Of a stretch of DNA of 26,131 nt, positions 1 to 7,311 are shown one piece after another; position 1 is the first letter of the stretch; each line of letters starts with the position of its first letter. Both the position numbers and the translations under genes were made by a program. The notes beneath the pieces are model-generated. The model ran no database searches. It was not told the origin of the DNA and saw nothing but the letters and a program-made list of their open reading frames with translations. The stretch comes from JAGOUU01 sp964609155 (GTDB lineage: Bacteria > Pseudomonadota > Gammaproteobacteria > JAGOUU01), in contig CAZSRF010000033.1 in assembly GCA_964609155.1 (NCBI GenBank), positions 1 to 26,131 on the forward strand. Direction: 5' to 3'.

Positions 1-54
1 ATTTAGGTTCCAGTGGGGCAACCCGTGAGAGTTCGAGTCTCTCCTTTCGCACCA
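1..54 (+). tRNA. tRNA-Leu(UAG), 3' portion only
   Basis: The window opens inside this tRNA. The last base of the 5' anticodon stem is followed by the loop TTTAGGT (2-8), with anticodon TAG at 4-6, then the stem half TCCAG, a short variable arm, a T-arm containing GTTCGAGTC, the acceptor 3' strand and an encoded CCA at 52-54. The loop and flanks match gammaproteobacterial tRNA-Leu(UAG). The 5' half lies outside the window. Confidence 0.9.
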
Positions 55-121
55 TATCTCTGATGAGATGTGGTAATTCTATTATGTAAATTAAAGCTCA
101 TACTTGAGGTGTTTGTACAGT

Positions 122-1525
122 ATGCAATCTTCTATTCAATCTGTTAGCGATTTGAAATTAAATATTAATATATCTGTTCCTGCGAATGAACTGGTTTCTG
201 CGTATGATAAAAAAGTTAATGATGTAGCCAAACAAGCTAAGATTGATGGGTTTCGACCAGGAAAAGTGCCAGTTGCGTATATTAAAAAAAATTATGGTCC
301 AGGTATTGAAGCTGAAGTGGTCGAATCGATAGTTCGCAACTCGTTTGATAGTTTTTGTGTAGAAAAAAAGCTTGAAGTGGCTGCTGTTGAAAATGTTGAT
401 GTTACTCAAAAAGAATTAGGTAAGGATTTAGAGTTTACAGTAAGTGTTGAGATATATCCTGAAATCAGTTTTGCAGATGAAGACTTCATAAAAACATCAG
501 TAGACAAAAAAATAGCTGAGGTTAATGAGCAAGATGTTGAGAATTATTTGCAAAAATTTCTAAAGAGCCAGGCCACATGGAAAGATGCGGATGTTGCGAC
601 AATAGCAAAAGTAGGTGATAAAGTCGTTATTGACTTCAAAGGTGAAATAGATAATAAAAATATTGATGCAGCCAGTGCAGAGAATTTTGAATTAGAGTTA
701 GGCAGCAATCACTTAATACCAGGTTTTGAAGATGGAATTGTAGGTCATAAAGCAAACGATGAGTTTAAGCTTAATTTAACTTTCCCTAGCGACTATCATG
801 AAGCAGAATATGCGGGCAAGCCTGTGGTATTTACTGTAACTTTAAAAACCGTCAAGCATGCTACATTGCCAGAAATAGACACAGATTTTTGTCGTAGATT
901 TGGAGTGCATGTGCACGATGAAAATTGTGACCATGAGCATACCCATGAACACGTACACGATGAAAATTGTACTCATGATCATAAAACATCTGAAAATGAA
1001 ATGGATCCTAAAGAGTTATTTAGAGCTAAAATTAAAGAAACTATTATTAAAGAATTGAACAATAAAATTAACGCTGACTTTAAAGTCAATGTCTTAAAAT
1101 CTTTAAGAGAGAGCAAGCCGCTTAATGTTCCTCAATCAGCTGTAGATGCTGAAGTAAATGCGATGATTAAGCAACGCCAAGAGTACTATAAAAAATATAC
1201 AGGCTCTAACAGTATCAATTTTGATAAAGAAAAGTTAGCCGAAGAAGCTCGTGAGCGTGTTCACACTAGTTTGCTTGTTTTAGCTTTTATTAAGCAAAAT
1301 GATTTAAAAGTAGATCGTGATTCAATAAGAGCTAAATTATCGGACCTAATAGGGTTAGAAAACGTATCAGAAGAAATTTTAGATCTTTATAGTGGTGACA
1401 AACGTAACATGCAAGAAATATCTGCTTTGGCTCTAGAAGACCTAGTAGTGCAAAAGCTTAGTGAAAAATTTGGCATTGTTGAGTCTACTGTAAGTTATGA
1501 TGAAGTAATGAATAATGTACGTTAA
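122..1525 (+). CDS. tig: Trigger factor, ribosome-associated chaperone, with His-rich insert
   Basis: Trigger factor binds the ribosome exit tunnel through its N-terminal domain and shelters nascent chains; its central FKBP-like domain has prolyl isomerase activity. The N-terminal domain carries the ribosome-binding signature (GFRPGKVP), followed by the FKBP domain (GDKVVIDFKG, LGSNHLIPGFEDGIVG) and a helical C-terminal domain. I start at ATG 122, 11 bases after GAGGT at 106-110, rather than at the upstream TTG 104. That gives 467 residues against about 432 in E. coli. The excess includes a His/Cys-rich insert at residues 263-287 between the FKBP domain and the C-terminal arms, built from two near-identical units starting HVHDENC. 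The usual neighbours clpP, clpX and lon are absent: the gene lies between tRNA-Leu(UAG) and a three-tRNA cluster. Identity is secure; the role of the insert is unknown. Confidence 0.97.
   Translation: MQSSIQSVSDLKLNINISVPANELVSAYDKKVNDVAKQAKIDGFRPGKVPVAYIKKNYGPGIEAEVVESIVRNSFDSFCVEKKLEVAAVENVDVTQKELGKDLEFTVSVEIYPEISFADEDFIKTSVDKKIAEVNEQDVENYLQKFLKSQATWKDADVATIAKVGDKVVIDFKGEIDNKNIDAASAENFELELGSNHLIPGFEDGIVGHKANDEFKLNLTFPSDYHEAEYAGKPVVFTVTLKTVKHATLPEIDTDFCRRFGVHVHDENCDHEHTHEHVHDENCTHDHKTSENEMDPKELFRAKIKETIIKELNNKINADFKVNVLKSLRESKPLNVPQSAVDAEVNAMIKQRQEYYKKYTGSNSINFDKEKLAEEARERVHTSLLVLAFIKQNDLKVDRDSIRAKLSDLIGLENVSEEILDLYSGDKRNMQEISALALEDLVVQKLSEKFGIVESTVSYDEVMNNVR
908..982 (+). repeat. Tandem duplication encoding the His-rich insert of trigger factor
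   Basis: Two in-frame units lie head to tail at 908-949 and 950-982. Both encode HVHDENC followed by alternating His and acidic residues. Together they give nine histidines and two cysteines in 25 residues. The core bases CACGATGAAAATTGT are identical in both copies, so the insert probably grew by tandem duplication. Confidence 0.85.
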
Positions 1526-1550
1526 ATACTTGAGAAGTATGAAAAAAATG

Positions 1551-1578
1551 TTGACACCTCAGGAGATTAAAGTACAAT
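1551..1578 (+). promoter_or_regulatory. Sigma70-type promoter of the tRNA-Gly/Cys/Leu cluster
   Basis: TTGACA at 1551-1556 is a perfect -35 box. TACAAT at 1573-1578 lies 16 bases downstream as a near-consensus -10. The expected transcription start, near 1585, is about ten bases before the mature tRNA-Gly at 1595, as is usual for a tRNA operon. Confidence 0.8.
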
Positions 1579-1594
1579 AGGCAACAGTTGAAGT

Positions 1595-1669
1595 GCGGGA
1601 ATAGCTCAGTGGTAGAGCACAACCTTGCCAAGGTTGGGGTCGCGAGTTCGAATCTCGTTTCCCGCTCCA
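1595..1669 (+). tRNA. tRNA-Gly(GCC)
   Basis: Full cloverleaf: acceptor GCGGGAA paired with TTCCCGC, D-arm with AGCTCAGTGGTAGAGC, anticodon stem CAACC/GGTTG with loop TTGCCAA (anticodon GCC at 1627-1629), T-loop GTTCGAATC, discriminator T and an encoded CCA. It is the first gene of a three-tRNA cluster ordered like E. coli glyW-cysT-leuZ. Confidence 0.97.
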
Positions 1670-1700
1670 GTTATTACTCAAGGCTTAAAAGGTTATTAAT

Positions 1701-1774
1701 GGCTGAGTAGCAGAGTGGTTATGCGGCGGCCTGCAAAGCCGTTAACGCCGGTTCGATTCCGACCTCAGCCTCCA
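1701..1774 (+). tRNA. tRNA-Cys(GCA)
   Basis: The acceptor GGCTGAG pairs with CTCAGCC. The anticodon loop CTGCAAA carries anticodon GCA at 1733-1735. The T-arm is GCCGGTTCGATTCCGAC, followed by discriminator T and an encoded CCA. Second gene of the cluster, 31 bases after tRNA-Gly, probably cotranscribed. Confidence 0.97.
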
Positions 1775-1788
1775 AACTTTTCATCTAT

Positions 1789-1878
1789 GCCCGGGTGGCG
1801 AAATAGGTAGACGCAAGGGACTTAAAATCCCTCGGGACTTAAACTCCCATGCCGGTTCGATTCCGGCCCCGGGCACCA
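1789..1878 (+). tRNA. tRNA-Leu(UAA)
   Basis: A class II tRNA with a long variable arm. The acceptor GCCCGGG pairs with CCCGGGC. The anticodon stem AGGGA/TCCCT encloses loop CTTAAAA, with anticodon TAA at 1823-1825. The T-arm GCCGGTTCGATTCCGGC and an encoded CCA follow. It is the last tRNA of the cluster, and accessory genes of unknown function begin about 115 bases downstream. Confidence 0.97.
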
Positions 1879-1993
1879 AATCACTAGATAAATCAATAAG
1901 ATACAAGTTAAACGTAAGAATTCTCATTTTAAAAAGCATAGATACTCCTGGGTCAGTAGCGATAGTTAAATAATCATTTTATAGGTAAACTTT

Positions 1994-2170
1994 ATGCTAA
2001 AGGATCTTCTGTTTTATTATTTGGTAGTTTTTTTTATCACTTGGTGTGCGTTTATAATATGGTTAACATATAACATGGGTAGCTTAGGGATAATGATAGG
2101 TTTAGGCACTATAGGCGCGTCCGCAGGGATTACCTGTATTTTACAAATACTAAAAAATATCAGGAGATAA
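1994..2170 (+). CDS. 58-residue putative inner-membrane protein
   Basis: ATG 1994 opens a 58-codon frame ending at TAA 2168-2170. The product has two hydrophobic stretches, about residues 5-26 (rich in L, F, V and W) and 32-50 (rich in G, I and A), joined by a short polar turn, and a basic C-terminal tail (KNIRR). This suggests a two-pass hairpin in the inner membrane. I do not recognise a family. The AGGAGA at its 3' end is well placed as the Shine-Dalgarno for a GTG at 2176, which suggests translational coupling to the next frame. A weak GGT before the ATG is the only local ribosome-binding signal. It could be part of a mobile or accessory cluster; the call rests on reading frame, composition and spacing only. 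Confidence 0.55.
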   Translation: MLKDLLFYYLVVFFITWCAFIIWLTYNMGSLGIMIGLGTIGASAGITCILQILKNIRR

Positions 2171-2175
2171 CGACA

Positions 2176-2582
2176 GTGAAAAAAATAATAACAGCAGTAT
2201 TAGTATTATCAAATATGGCGATATAACCGCTTTTCCAGGGTATGTAAGTAGAGATTGCGGAATAATTCCCGCTAAAGAGTCTATTACAGTAGATTGGAAA
2301 AGTAATGAAAGATTGTTTTATACAGAATCTTTCCATCTAGTTACGCAAAATGGTAATAAAATACAAAGATATTACCAGTCTACTCCGTGCGATGGTCTAA
2401 TGCCTTGTTATGTAAAATGGTGGCGTTCATATGCTGGTACAATTAATTTAGCCAATGTGATTACCCATCAAGGTGTTACAGGTGCGCATTACTGGAGAAG
2501 AGGAAATAAAGATGATTACCGTTCATCGTGGACTACAAATTGTAATGTAGAGTCTTGGGGTTACGATAATTGGGATGATTAA
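2176..2582 (+). pseudogene. Secreted four-cysteine protein with apparent frameshift
   Basis: AGGAGA at 2162-2167 precedes GTG 2176, which opens a signal-peptide-like start (MKKIITAVLVLSNMA) and then hits TAA at 2224-2226. From about 2223 a different frame runs open to TAA 2580-2582 and encodes about 119 residues beginning ITAFPGYVSRDCG. This part has four cysteines, many Trp/Tyr residues and an acidic end, as expected of an exported disulfide-bonded protein. Restoring one base near 2219-2222 would join the halves as SNMA-DITAFPG, with a plausible signal peptidase site after Ala. Either the gene is a recent pseudogene or the sequence carries a one-base error. An internal TTG at 2313 could start an 89-residue product, but that would have no export signal. 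No family recognised. The next gene follows nine bases after the stop. Confidence 0.55.
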
Positions 2583-2591
2583 GGGGGAGCT

Positions 2592-3479
2592 ATGAATAAA
2601 AAAGTGATACCGTATATATTGTTGGGACTTTTACCCATAATACTTAATAGTTGCAGTAAAAAAGCTGAACCAACTCTAGAATTAGCAAATAAGGAAAGCG
2701 TTAATTCATCTCCTATGACATCTAAAAATGAGACAGTAAAAAAAATTAATATTAAATCTACCTCTAAAAATGCTAACCTTAGCTCAAAAGGATTAACTGA
2801 AGATCAGCAGAGGGAAGAAGCTGAAAAAGCCATGATTGATTACTTTAAAAATCAAATGGGTGAAGAAGCGTTTAATAAAAGTTATCGTGGGAAAATGTTT
2901 AATAAAGATCCGAAATTGACATTAGATATTGACGATCATGATTCAGAAACTGCCAAGCAAATGCGTAAAGATTTAACATTCAGAGAAAAGAATGGCTATT
3001 TGCCTTTAGATCAAAAAGATATGGATGACTTCCGCAATACCGAAAAGAAATTATTTAGTCATGGTGATCCATCAGAAAGTGCTTCATTTGAATTATCAAA
3101 ATTACCTGAAGATTTAGAGCAAACATATACAGGATATACTAGAGAAGGGATACATCCTGATGCTAGTACTGGCACTAAAGCCCCTGTAATTAGACGTGTC
3201 TTTCATTATGGTGGGTCTACTATTTTATTACAGGAAGAGGGAAGTAAAAACGGTAGCAGTCATTTTACCAAAGAATTTGTTAATGAAAATATAGGTGGGT
3301 GTCCAGCAGTATTTAATTCATACCGTTCTAAAGACAATAAAAATTTAGATGAACTAGAATGGAACACAGATACACACAGATACGCTTTGGAATCAATTAG
3401 TAATCAACCAACAGTAGATGTTAGAAAACAATTAATTGAAATTGCTAAAAGAGTAACTGAATTAAATAAGACTAAATAG
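2592..3479 (+). CDS. Putative lipoprotein of unknown function
   Basis: The ATG follows a strong GGGGGAG Shine-Dalgarno, nine bases after the previous stop, so the gene looks cotranscribed with the broken secreted protein. The 295-residue product begins with a basic n-region, a hydrophobic core and the lipobox LNSC, predicting lipidation at Cys21. Residues 25-75 are Ser/Lys/Asn-rich and probably a flexible tether. The rest is charged and mainly helical, with one further Cys in GGCPAV near residue 236. I recognise no domain. The gene ends two bases before the convergent end of the epimerase gene. An envelope location is well supported by the lipobox; function cannot be assigned. Confidence 0.8.
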   Translation: MNKKVIPYILLGLLPIILNSCSKKAEPTLELANKESVNSSPMTSKNETVKKINIKSTSKNANLSSKGLTEDQQREEAEKAMIDYFKNQMGEEAFNKSYRGKMFNKDPKLTLDIDDHDSETAKQMRKDLTFREKNGYLPLDQKDMDDFRNTEKKLFSHGDPSESASFELSKLPEDLEQTYTGYTREGIHPDASTGTKAPVIRRVFHYGGSTILLQEEGSKNGSSHFTKEFVNENIGGCPAVFNSYRSKDNKNLDELEWNTDTHRYALESISNQPTVDVRKQLIEIAKRVTELNKTK

Positions 3480-3481
3480 GT

Positions 3482-4378
3482 TCAAGTATTTAAATTTTCT
3501 AATGCCATAGTAAGATTTTGAAACTTAAATTTATAGCCAGCTTTTATTAATTTATCTGGGATAACTTTTTGCCCGTTTAATAATAACGTTTCACCCATTT
3601 CACCAAACATTAGTTTGACAATTATATTAGGTAGTCTAAGAAAGCAGGGACGCTTTAATGACCTGGCAAGTTGTTTGCTAAATTCTTTATTAGTTACAGG
3701 AGTAGGCGCAGTAAAATTAAATACACCATTGAGGGTATCATTGTTTATTAAAAACATTATAGCTTCGATGATATCTTGCATATGAATCCATGACATCCAT
3801 TGTTCACCATTGCCTAATATGGCTCCAAAACCAAATTTAAAGGGTGTCATCATTTCTTTTAAAGCACCGCCATTTTTACCCAGTACGATGCCAGTTCTGA
3901 TCAAGCACACACGAACACCAAATTGAGTTGCTTGTAGTGCTGTTTGTTCCCAATCGCTACAAAGCTTATGAGTAAATCCAGTGTTAGCAGGGGTAGATTC
4001 TTCAGTGAATGTTTTATCTGGATCGCTGTCATAGTAGCCAATAGCTGAGCCACTAATTAATAGTTTTGGTTTTATTGAAGACTTTTCTATAAGATTAATA
4101 ACTTGTTTGGTTGTATTAATTCTGCTGTCATAGATTTCTTGTTTTACTTTTTCATTCCAGCGTCTTTTATTTAAAGGTTCACCTGCAAGGTTTATAATTA
4201 CGTCGTAATATTGATTGGTATTATTCAGGTCAGCTATAAAATCGACAGACTGTTTTAGGTTTGTTTCATAGGTCAATTTTCTAGTCAAAATAGAAACTCT
4301 AAATCCTAAATTACCCAGATGCTTACATAAAGCTGAGCCAATAAATCCTGTACCGCCAGTTATTAAAATATGCATCAT
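3482..4378 (-). CDS. TIGR01777-family NAD(P)-binding epimerase-like protein (SDR39U1/YfcH type)
   Basis: A 298-residue extended short-chain dehydrogenase-like protein. The N-terminal Rossmann motif GGTGFIG sits near residue 8. The family-typical NLAGEPLNKRRW follows at about 64-75, and SGSAIGYYDS is near 110. The WMSWIHMQD segment and the C-terminal DUF1731-like block (LRLPNIIVKLMFGEMGETLL) complete the TIGR01777 pattern, and the length is normal. The physiological substrate of this family is not established. Two adjacent ATGs (4378 and 4375) could both serve as start. Its 3' end converges on the lipoprotein gene, and the VIT-type transporter lies upstream on the same strand. Confidence 0.9.
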   Translation of the reverse strand: MMHILITGGTGFIGSALCKHLGNLGFRVSILTRKLTYETNLKQSVDFIADLNNTNQYYDVIINLAGEPLNKRRWNEKVKQEIYDSRINTTKQVINLIEKSSIKPKLLISGSAIGYYDSDPDKTFTEESTPANTGFTHKLCSDWEQTALQATQFGVRVCLIRTGIVLGKNGGALKEMMTPFKFGFGAILGNGEQWMSWIHMQDIIEAIMFLINNDTLNGVFNFTAPTPVTNKEFSKQLARSLKRPCFLRLPNIIVKLMFGEMGETLLLNGQKVIPDKLIKAGYKFKFQNLTMALENLNT

Positions 4379-4467
4379 ATTCTTAATTTAAAAATTATAT
4401 TAAAAAGCATTTTAACAGGTTATAAATTGTATACAAATTGGGCACAGCCCCTAAAAGATATTTAATC

Positions 4468-5160
4468 TTATTTTACTCCAAAAAATATACCTACTCCAGC
4501 TGTAACTATCATAGCAAATGATCCCCAAAAGCTTACTCGAGCTACGCTTTTAAATATAGAAGCTCCACTTATAAATGCTGATAGTGCTCCTAAGACTGAA
4601 AGAGAGAAAAGTGAAGTTAAAACTACTGCTAGTGTTAATGTATTTGATGGTACTATCATAACAGACAGAACAGGTAAAACGGCACCGAGAGAAAAAGTAA
4701 AAGCTGACATGAATGCAGCTAATAATGGTTGTGCATTAGAGGCTTCTGTGATCCCTAATTCATCACGGATATGAGTTGCTAATGCATCTTTTGTCATTAA
4801 TTGAGTGGCAACTTGCTCAGCTAATATTCGATCAAGCCCTCTGGTAATGTAGATGTTTATCAGTTCTTCTTTTTCAGATTGTTGGTTGATTTTAAGTTCA
4901 TATTCCTCGTGTTTAACATCTGCTTGTTGAAGATCTGATTGAGACTTTACTGAAACATACTCTCCAGCAGCCATAGACATAGCACCTGCTACCAGTCCGG
5001 CTACAGCAGTTAAGATCACCGTAGACTGATCCACATTAGTCGCTGCAACACCCATAATAAGACTGGCTATAGATATAATGCCATCATTGGCTCCCATAAC
5101 TGCAGCTCGTAACCAACCAATATGTGATTCTTTATGACGTTCTGTGTGTGTTCTGTACAT
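4468..5160 (-). CDS. VIT1/CCC1-family membrane protein, probable Fe/Mn transporter
   Basis: The 230-residue protein has the VIT/CCC1 layout. A charged N-terminus (HKESHIGWLRAAVMGANDG) leads into TM1 (IISIASLIMGVAA) and TM2 with the conserved Gly/Met run AGLVAGAMSMAAGEYVSVKS. A cytosolic, Glu-rich helical segment (about residues 80-135) corresponds to the metal-binding domain of plant and yeast homologues. Three more TM segments follow to the end. The family moves ferrous iron or manganese out of the cytosol, usually by proton antiport; bacterial members are less studied, so the substrate is inferred. The start is the only Met before the conserved block. It is divergent from the VWA gene across a 190-base intergenic region. 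Confidence 0.88.
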   Translation of the reverse strand: MYRTHTERHKESHIGWLRAAVMGANDGIISIASLIMGVAATNVDQSTVILTAVAGLVAGAMSMAAGEYVSVKSQSDLQQADVKHEEYELKINQQSEKEELINIYITRGLDRILAEQVATQLMTKDALATHIRDELGITEASNAQPLLAAFMSAFTFSLGAVLPVLSVMIVPSNTLTLAVVLTSLFSLSVLGALSAFISGASIFKSVARVSFWGSFAMIVTAGVGIFFGVK

Positions 5161-5271
5161 GTAAAAATAGCTTTCTTGGGCAATAATTTAGCTTTTATGC
5201 AACTCTTTCATAGTTAGTTGATGGAGTTTAAGCAAGGTCGTAATAAGCGTTTTAAATTATATTTGCCAAAT

Positions 5272-5300
5272 TTGTCAATATATACATTAAAGTCTATATT
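5272..5300 (+). promoter_or_regulatory. Candidate promoter for the VWA gene
   Basis: TTGTCA at 5272-5277 and TATATT at 5295-5300 are separated by 17 bases, within the divergent gap between the transporter and the VWA gene. Each box differs from consensus by one base. The predicted start near 5307 leaves a leader of about 45 bases. In such AT-rich DNA a chance match is possible. Confidence 0.5.
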
Positions 5301-5350
5301 CTAAATATAATAAAAATAAAAAATAATACAAATATAAAAAGATTTAAAGT

Positions 5351-6058
5351 ATGGATAGTAAACTGTTGATTAAAAGATTAGGAATTTTGTTTATTATACT
5401 AGTTAGTCTGGTTTCTTTCTTGTTTAGTGTTTCGACAGTACGTGCAGCAGAAAGTATAGCGGGCAAAGAAAAATTAGATGTAAGGTTTCTTGTAGATTCT
5501 TCTTTTATGATGCGCAGCGCCGATCCTGATGATATGCGAATAAGAACATTACAAAAATTAATTAAAAAACTGCCTGATGATGCTCGTGCTGGGATTTGGT
5601 CTTATGGAAGATATGTTAATATGTTAGTATCGTTAGGTACTACAGATGCAAGATGGAAAAAACAGGCTGTATTTAATTTAGATAAATTAAATGGCTACGG
5701 AAGTTATAGTAATTTATCCTCGGCTATTGAATTATCTTTGCATGGCTGGCAACAAAAACAGGGGTATAAAAAGTACATAATTGTTTTGACAAATAGCGGG
5801 TTAAAAGGCCAGGAAACCCCAGCGGCTAATGCAGAAGACAGATTAAAGTTACTAACTAGAACAATGCCTAAGTTAAATAAAGCTAATATAAAAATGCATA
5901 CAATTAGTTTTGATAGTTCTGCAGATCATAGATTACTAAAAATTTTGGCGCAGCAAACCAAAGGGAAGTGGTATATGGTTTCAGATATTAAGTATTTAGA
6001 TAGCGTAGTTAATCATGCTTATAATCAAATCATCAATAATTTTTCAGAAAATTCATAA
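5351..6058 (+). CDS. Exported or membrane-anchored VWA-domain protein
   Basis: The 235-residue product has an N-terminal hydrophobic segment (about residues 10-32, ending VRAAES) that could be a signal peptide or an anchor, then one von Willebrand factor A domain. The first MIDAS element is present as VDSSFMM: D49 and S51 fit DxSxS, but the third position is Met53, so metal binding may be weak or lost. Family-typical strands follow (AGIWSYG, YKKYIIVLTNSG, IKMHTISFD). VWA proteins usually mediate binding in envelope or assembly complexes. It stands alone before a stress-protein gene and is not next to a MoxR ATPase, so no partner is evident. The Shine-Dalgarno is weak (AAAGAT). Confidence 0.8.
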   Translation: MDSKLLIKRLGILFIILVSLVSFLFSVSTVRAAESIAGKEKLDVRFLVDSSFMMRSADPDDMRIRTLQKLIKKLPDDARAGIWSYGRYVNMLVSLGTTDARWKKQAVFNLDKLNGYGSYSNLSSAIELSLHGWQQKQGYKKYIIVLTNSGLKGQETPAANAEDRLKLLTRTMPKLNKANIKMHTISFDSSADHRLLKILAQQTKGKWYMVSDIKYLDSVVNHAYNQIINNFSENS

Positions 6059-6064
6059 TTTATC

Positions 6065-6109
6065 GTACATGATGTACTATAGTACCAGTGATACTAATTA
6101 TTAATAATT
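6065..6109. promoter_or_regulatory. Cluster of three palindromes upstream of the universal stress protein gene
   Basis: GTACATGATGTAC (6065-6077, half-sites GTACAT/ATGTAC around one base) overlaps GTACTATAGTAC (6074-6085, perfect 12-bp palindrome). AATTATTAATAATT (6096-6109, perfect 14-bp palindrome) follows. All lie between the VWA stop and the stress protein start. They could be operators or alternative RNA folds; no known regulator motif is recognised. Confidence 0.4.
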
Positions 6110-6131
6110 ATATAAAATGGAGTCGTTTGTA

Positions 6132-6575
6132 ATGGCTGTTAAGAACTATCATCATGTATTATATGCAACCGATCTAGGACAGCATGAAAAGTTAGTACGA
6201 AATAGATTAAAATCAGTAATGGAACAAAATAAATCAAAAGTTTCTATTGTTCATGTGGTAGAATCTATGCCTGTTTTTATGGATATGAGTGGTTATTTAA
6301 ATACGGCAGAGATTATTGATAGAATACAGCAAGAAGCTAAAACAGCCTTAAAAAAAATTGCAAAAGATCTTGAAATTCCCGAAGATCGCCAGCATATAGT
6401 ACTGGGGTCGCCTAAGGCATCTATTACAGAACTAGCAAATAAAATAAAAGCGGATCTTATTGTTATAGGTGCACACAACAGGCATCTAATCGATAATCTT
6501 ATAGGCTCAACTACGGATGCAGTTTTAAGAACAGCCAGCTGTGATGTGCTAGCAGTTAGATATCATCAAGAATAG
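6132..6575 (+). CDS. Universal stress protein (UspA family)
   Basis: A single Usp domain of 147 residues. The opening strand is HHVLYATDL; IVHVVESMP is near residue 45; a long helix follows, then IVLGSPKASITELANKIKADLIVIGAH, and LIGSTTDAVLRTASCDVLAVR closes the fold. The nucleotide-loop pattern GxxGx9GS is only partly kept: the second Gly is replaced by Asn in GAHNRHLIDNLIGS, so ATP binding is uncertain. I start at ATG 6132 because GGAG at 6119-6122 is correctly spaced for it, while the upstream ATG 6117 overlaps that Shine-Dalgarno. The upstream gap is rich in palindromes. In known members expression rises under starvation or stress; nothing here fixes the trigger. Confidence 0.9.
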   Translation: MAVKNYHHVLYATDLGQHEKLVRNRLKSVMEQNKSKVSIVHVVESMPVFMDMSGYLNTAEIIDRIQQEAKTALKKIAKDLEIPEDRQHIVLGSPKASITELANKIKADLIVIGAHNRHLIDNLIGSTTDAVLRTASCDVLAVRYHQE

Positions 6576-6628
6576 CTGGAGTGTAGTTAAGATTGTTTAA
6601 TAAATATGGTTTAATTATCTGATAAATT

Positions 6629-7303
6629 ATGAATACAGAATTTTCTTTAGTAAGTTTATTTAGTGATGCAACCTTGGTTGTAAAATTAATTATGTTGTCT
6701 CTTGTAGCAGTATCTGTCGTTTCCTGGACGTTTATTTTACAAAGAGTACGTTATTACAATGCATTGAGTCAGTTAGAAACTAAATTTGAACATGATTTCT
6801 CAACTAGCTCGGATTTGTCGGAGCTGTATAGATCTGTCAATATTAATAAAGATAGTAATTATGGAATGATTCAAATTTTTAAATCAGGCCTGCATGAGTA
6901 TTTTGTTAATAAAAAGCACGGCAGAATGGCACCAGAAGCCATGCTGGAAAATAGTAAACGAGCAATGGATGCAGCAATTCGAGAAGAGGTAGATAGTCTT
7001 GAAAAAAATCTTTCTTTTTTGGCAACTGTAGGTTCAGTTAGCCCCTATATAGGTTTATTTGGCACAGTTTGGGGAATTATGCATTCTTTTATTGCCCTTG
7101 GCAGTGTGCAACAAGCAACTCTTTCTATGGTTGCTCCGGGTATAGCGGAAGCATTAATAGCAACAGCTATGGGTCTTTTTGCAGCTATTCCGGCCTTTAT
7201 AGCATATAATAGATGTGCTAATCGTGTGAACGAAATGATTAATAAATATGAACGCTTTCAAATAAGTTTTACAAATTCTTTAGCTCGACAAATGTATAAT
7301 TAG
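6629..7303 (+). CDS. tolQ: TolQ, proton-channel subunit of the Tol-Pal system
   Basis: TolQ pairs with TolR to form the inner-membrane, proton-motive-force-driven motor that energises TolA during outer-membrane constriction at division. The 224-residue protein has the MotA/TolQ/ExbB layout: TM1 at about residues 17-37, a long cytoplasmic loop, then the diagnostic segments VGSVSPYIGLFGTVWGIM and ALIATAMGLFAAIPAFIAYN in TM2 and TM3. Length is normal (230 in E. coli). It opens the operon; the thioesterase gene ybgC that often precedes tolQ is absent and a stress-protein gene lies there. TolR starts eight bases after its stop. Confidence 0.97.
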   Translation: MNTEFSLVSLFSDATLVVKLIMLSLVAVSVVSWTFILQRVRYYNALSQLETKFEHDFSTSSDLSELYRSVNINKDSNYGMIQIFKSGLHEYFVNKKHGRMAPEAMLENSKRAMDAAIREEVDSLEKNLSFLATVGSVSPYIGLFGTVWGIMHSFIALGSVQQATLSMVAPGIAEALIATAMGLFAAIPAFIAYNRCANRVNEMINKYERFQISFTNSLARQMYN

Positions 7304-7311
7304 TTTTAAAT

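Noticed and set aside
1789..3479. Integrated island with attachment-site duplication at tRNA-Leu(UAA)
   Set aside because: I found no second copy of the tRNA 3' end downstream and no integrase in the window, so an island boundary is not supported, only suspected.
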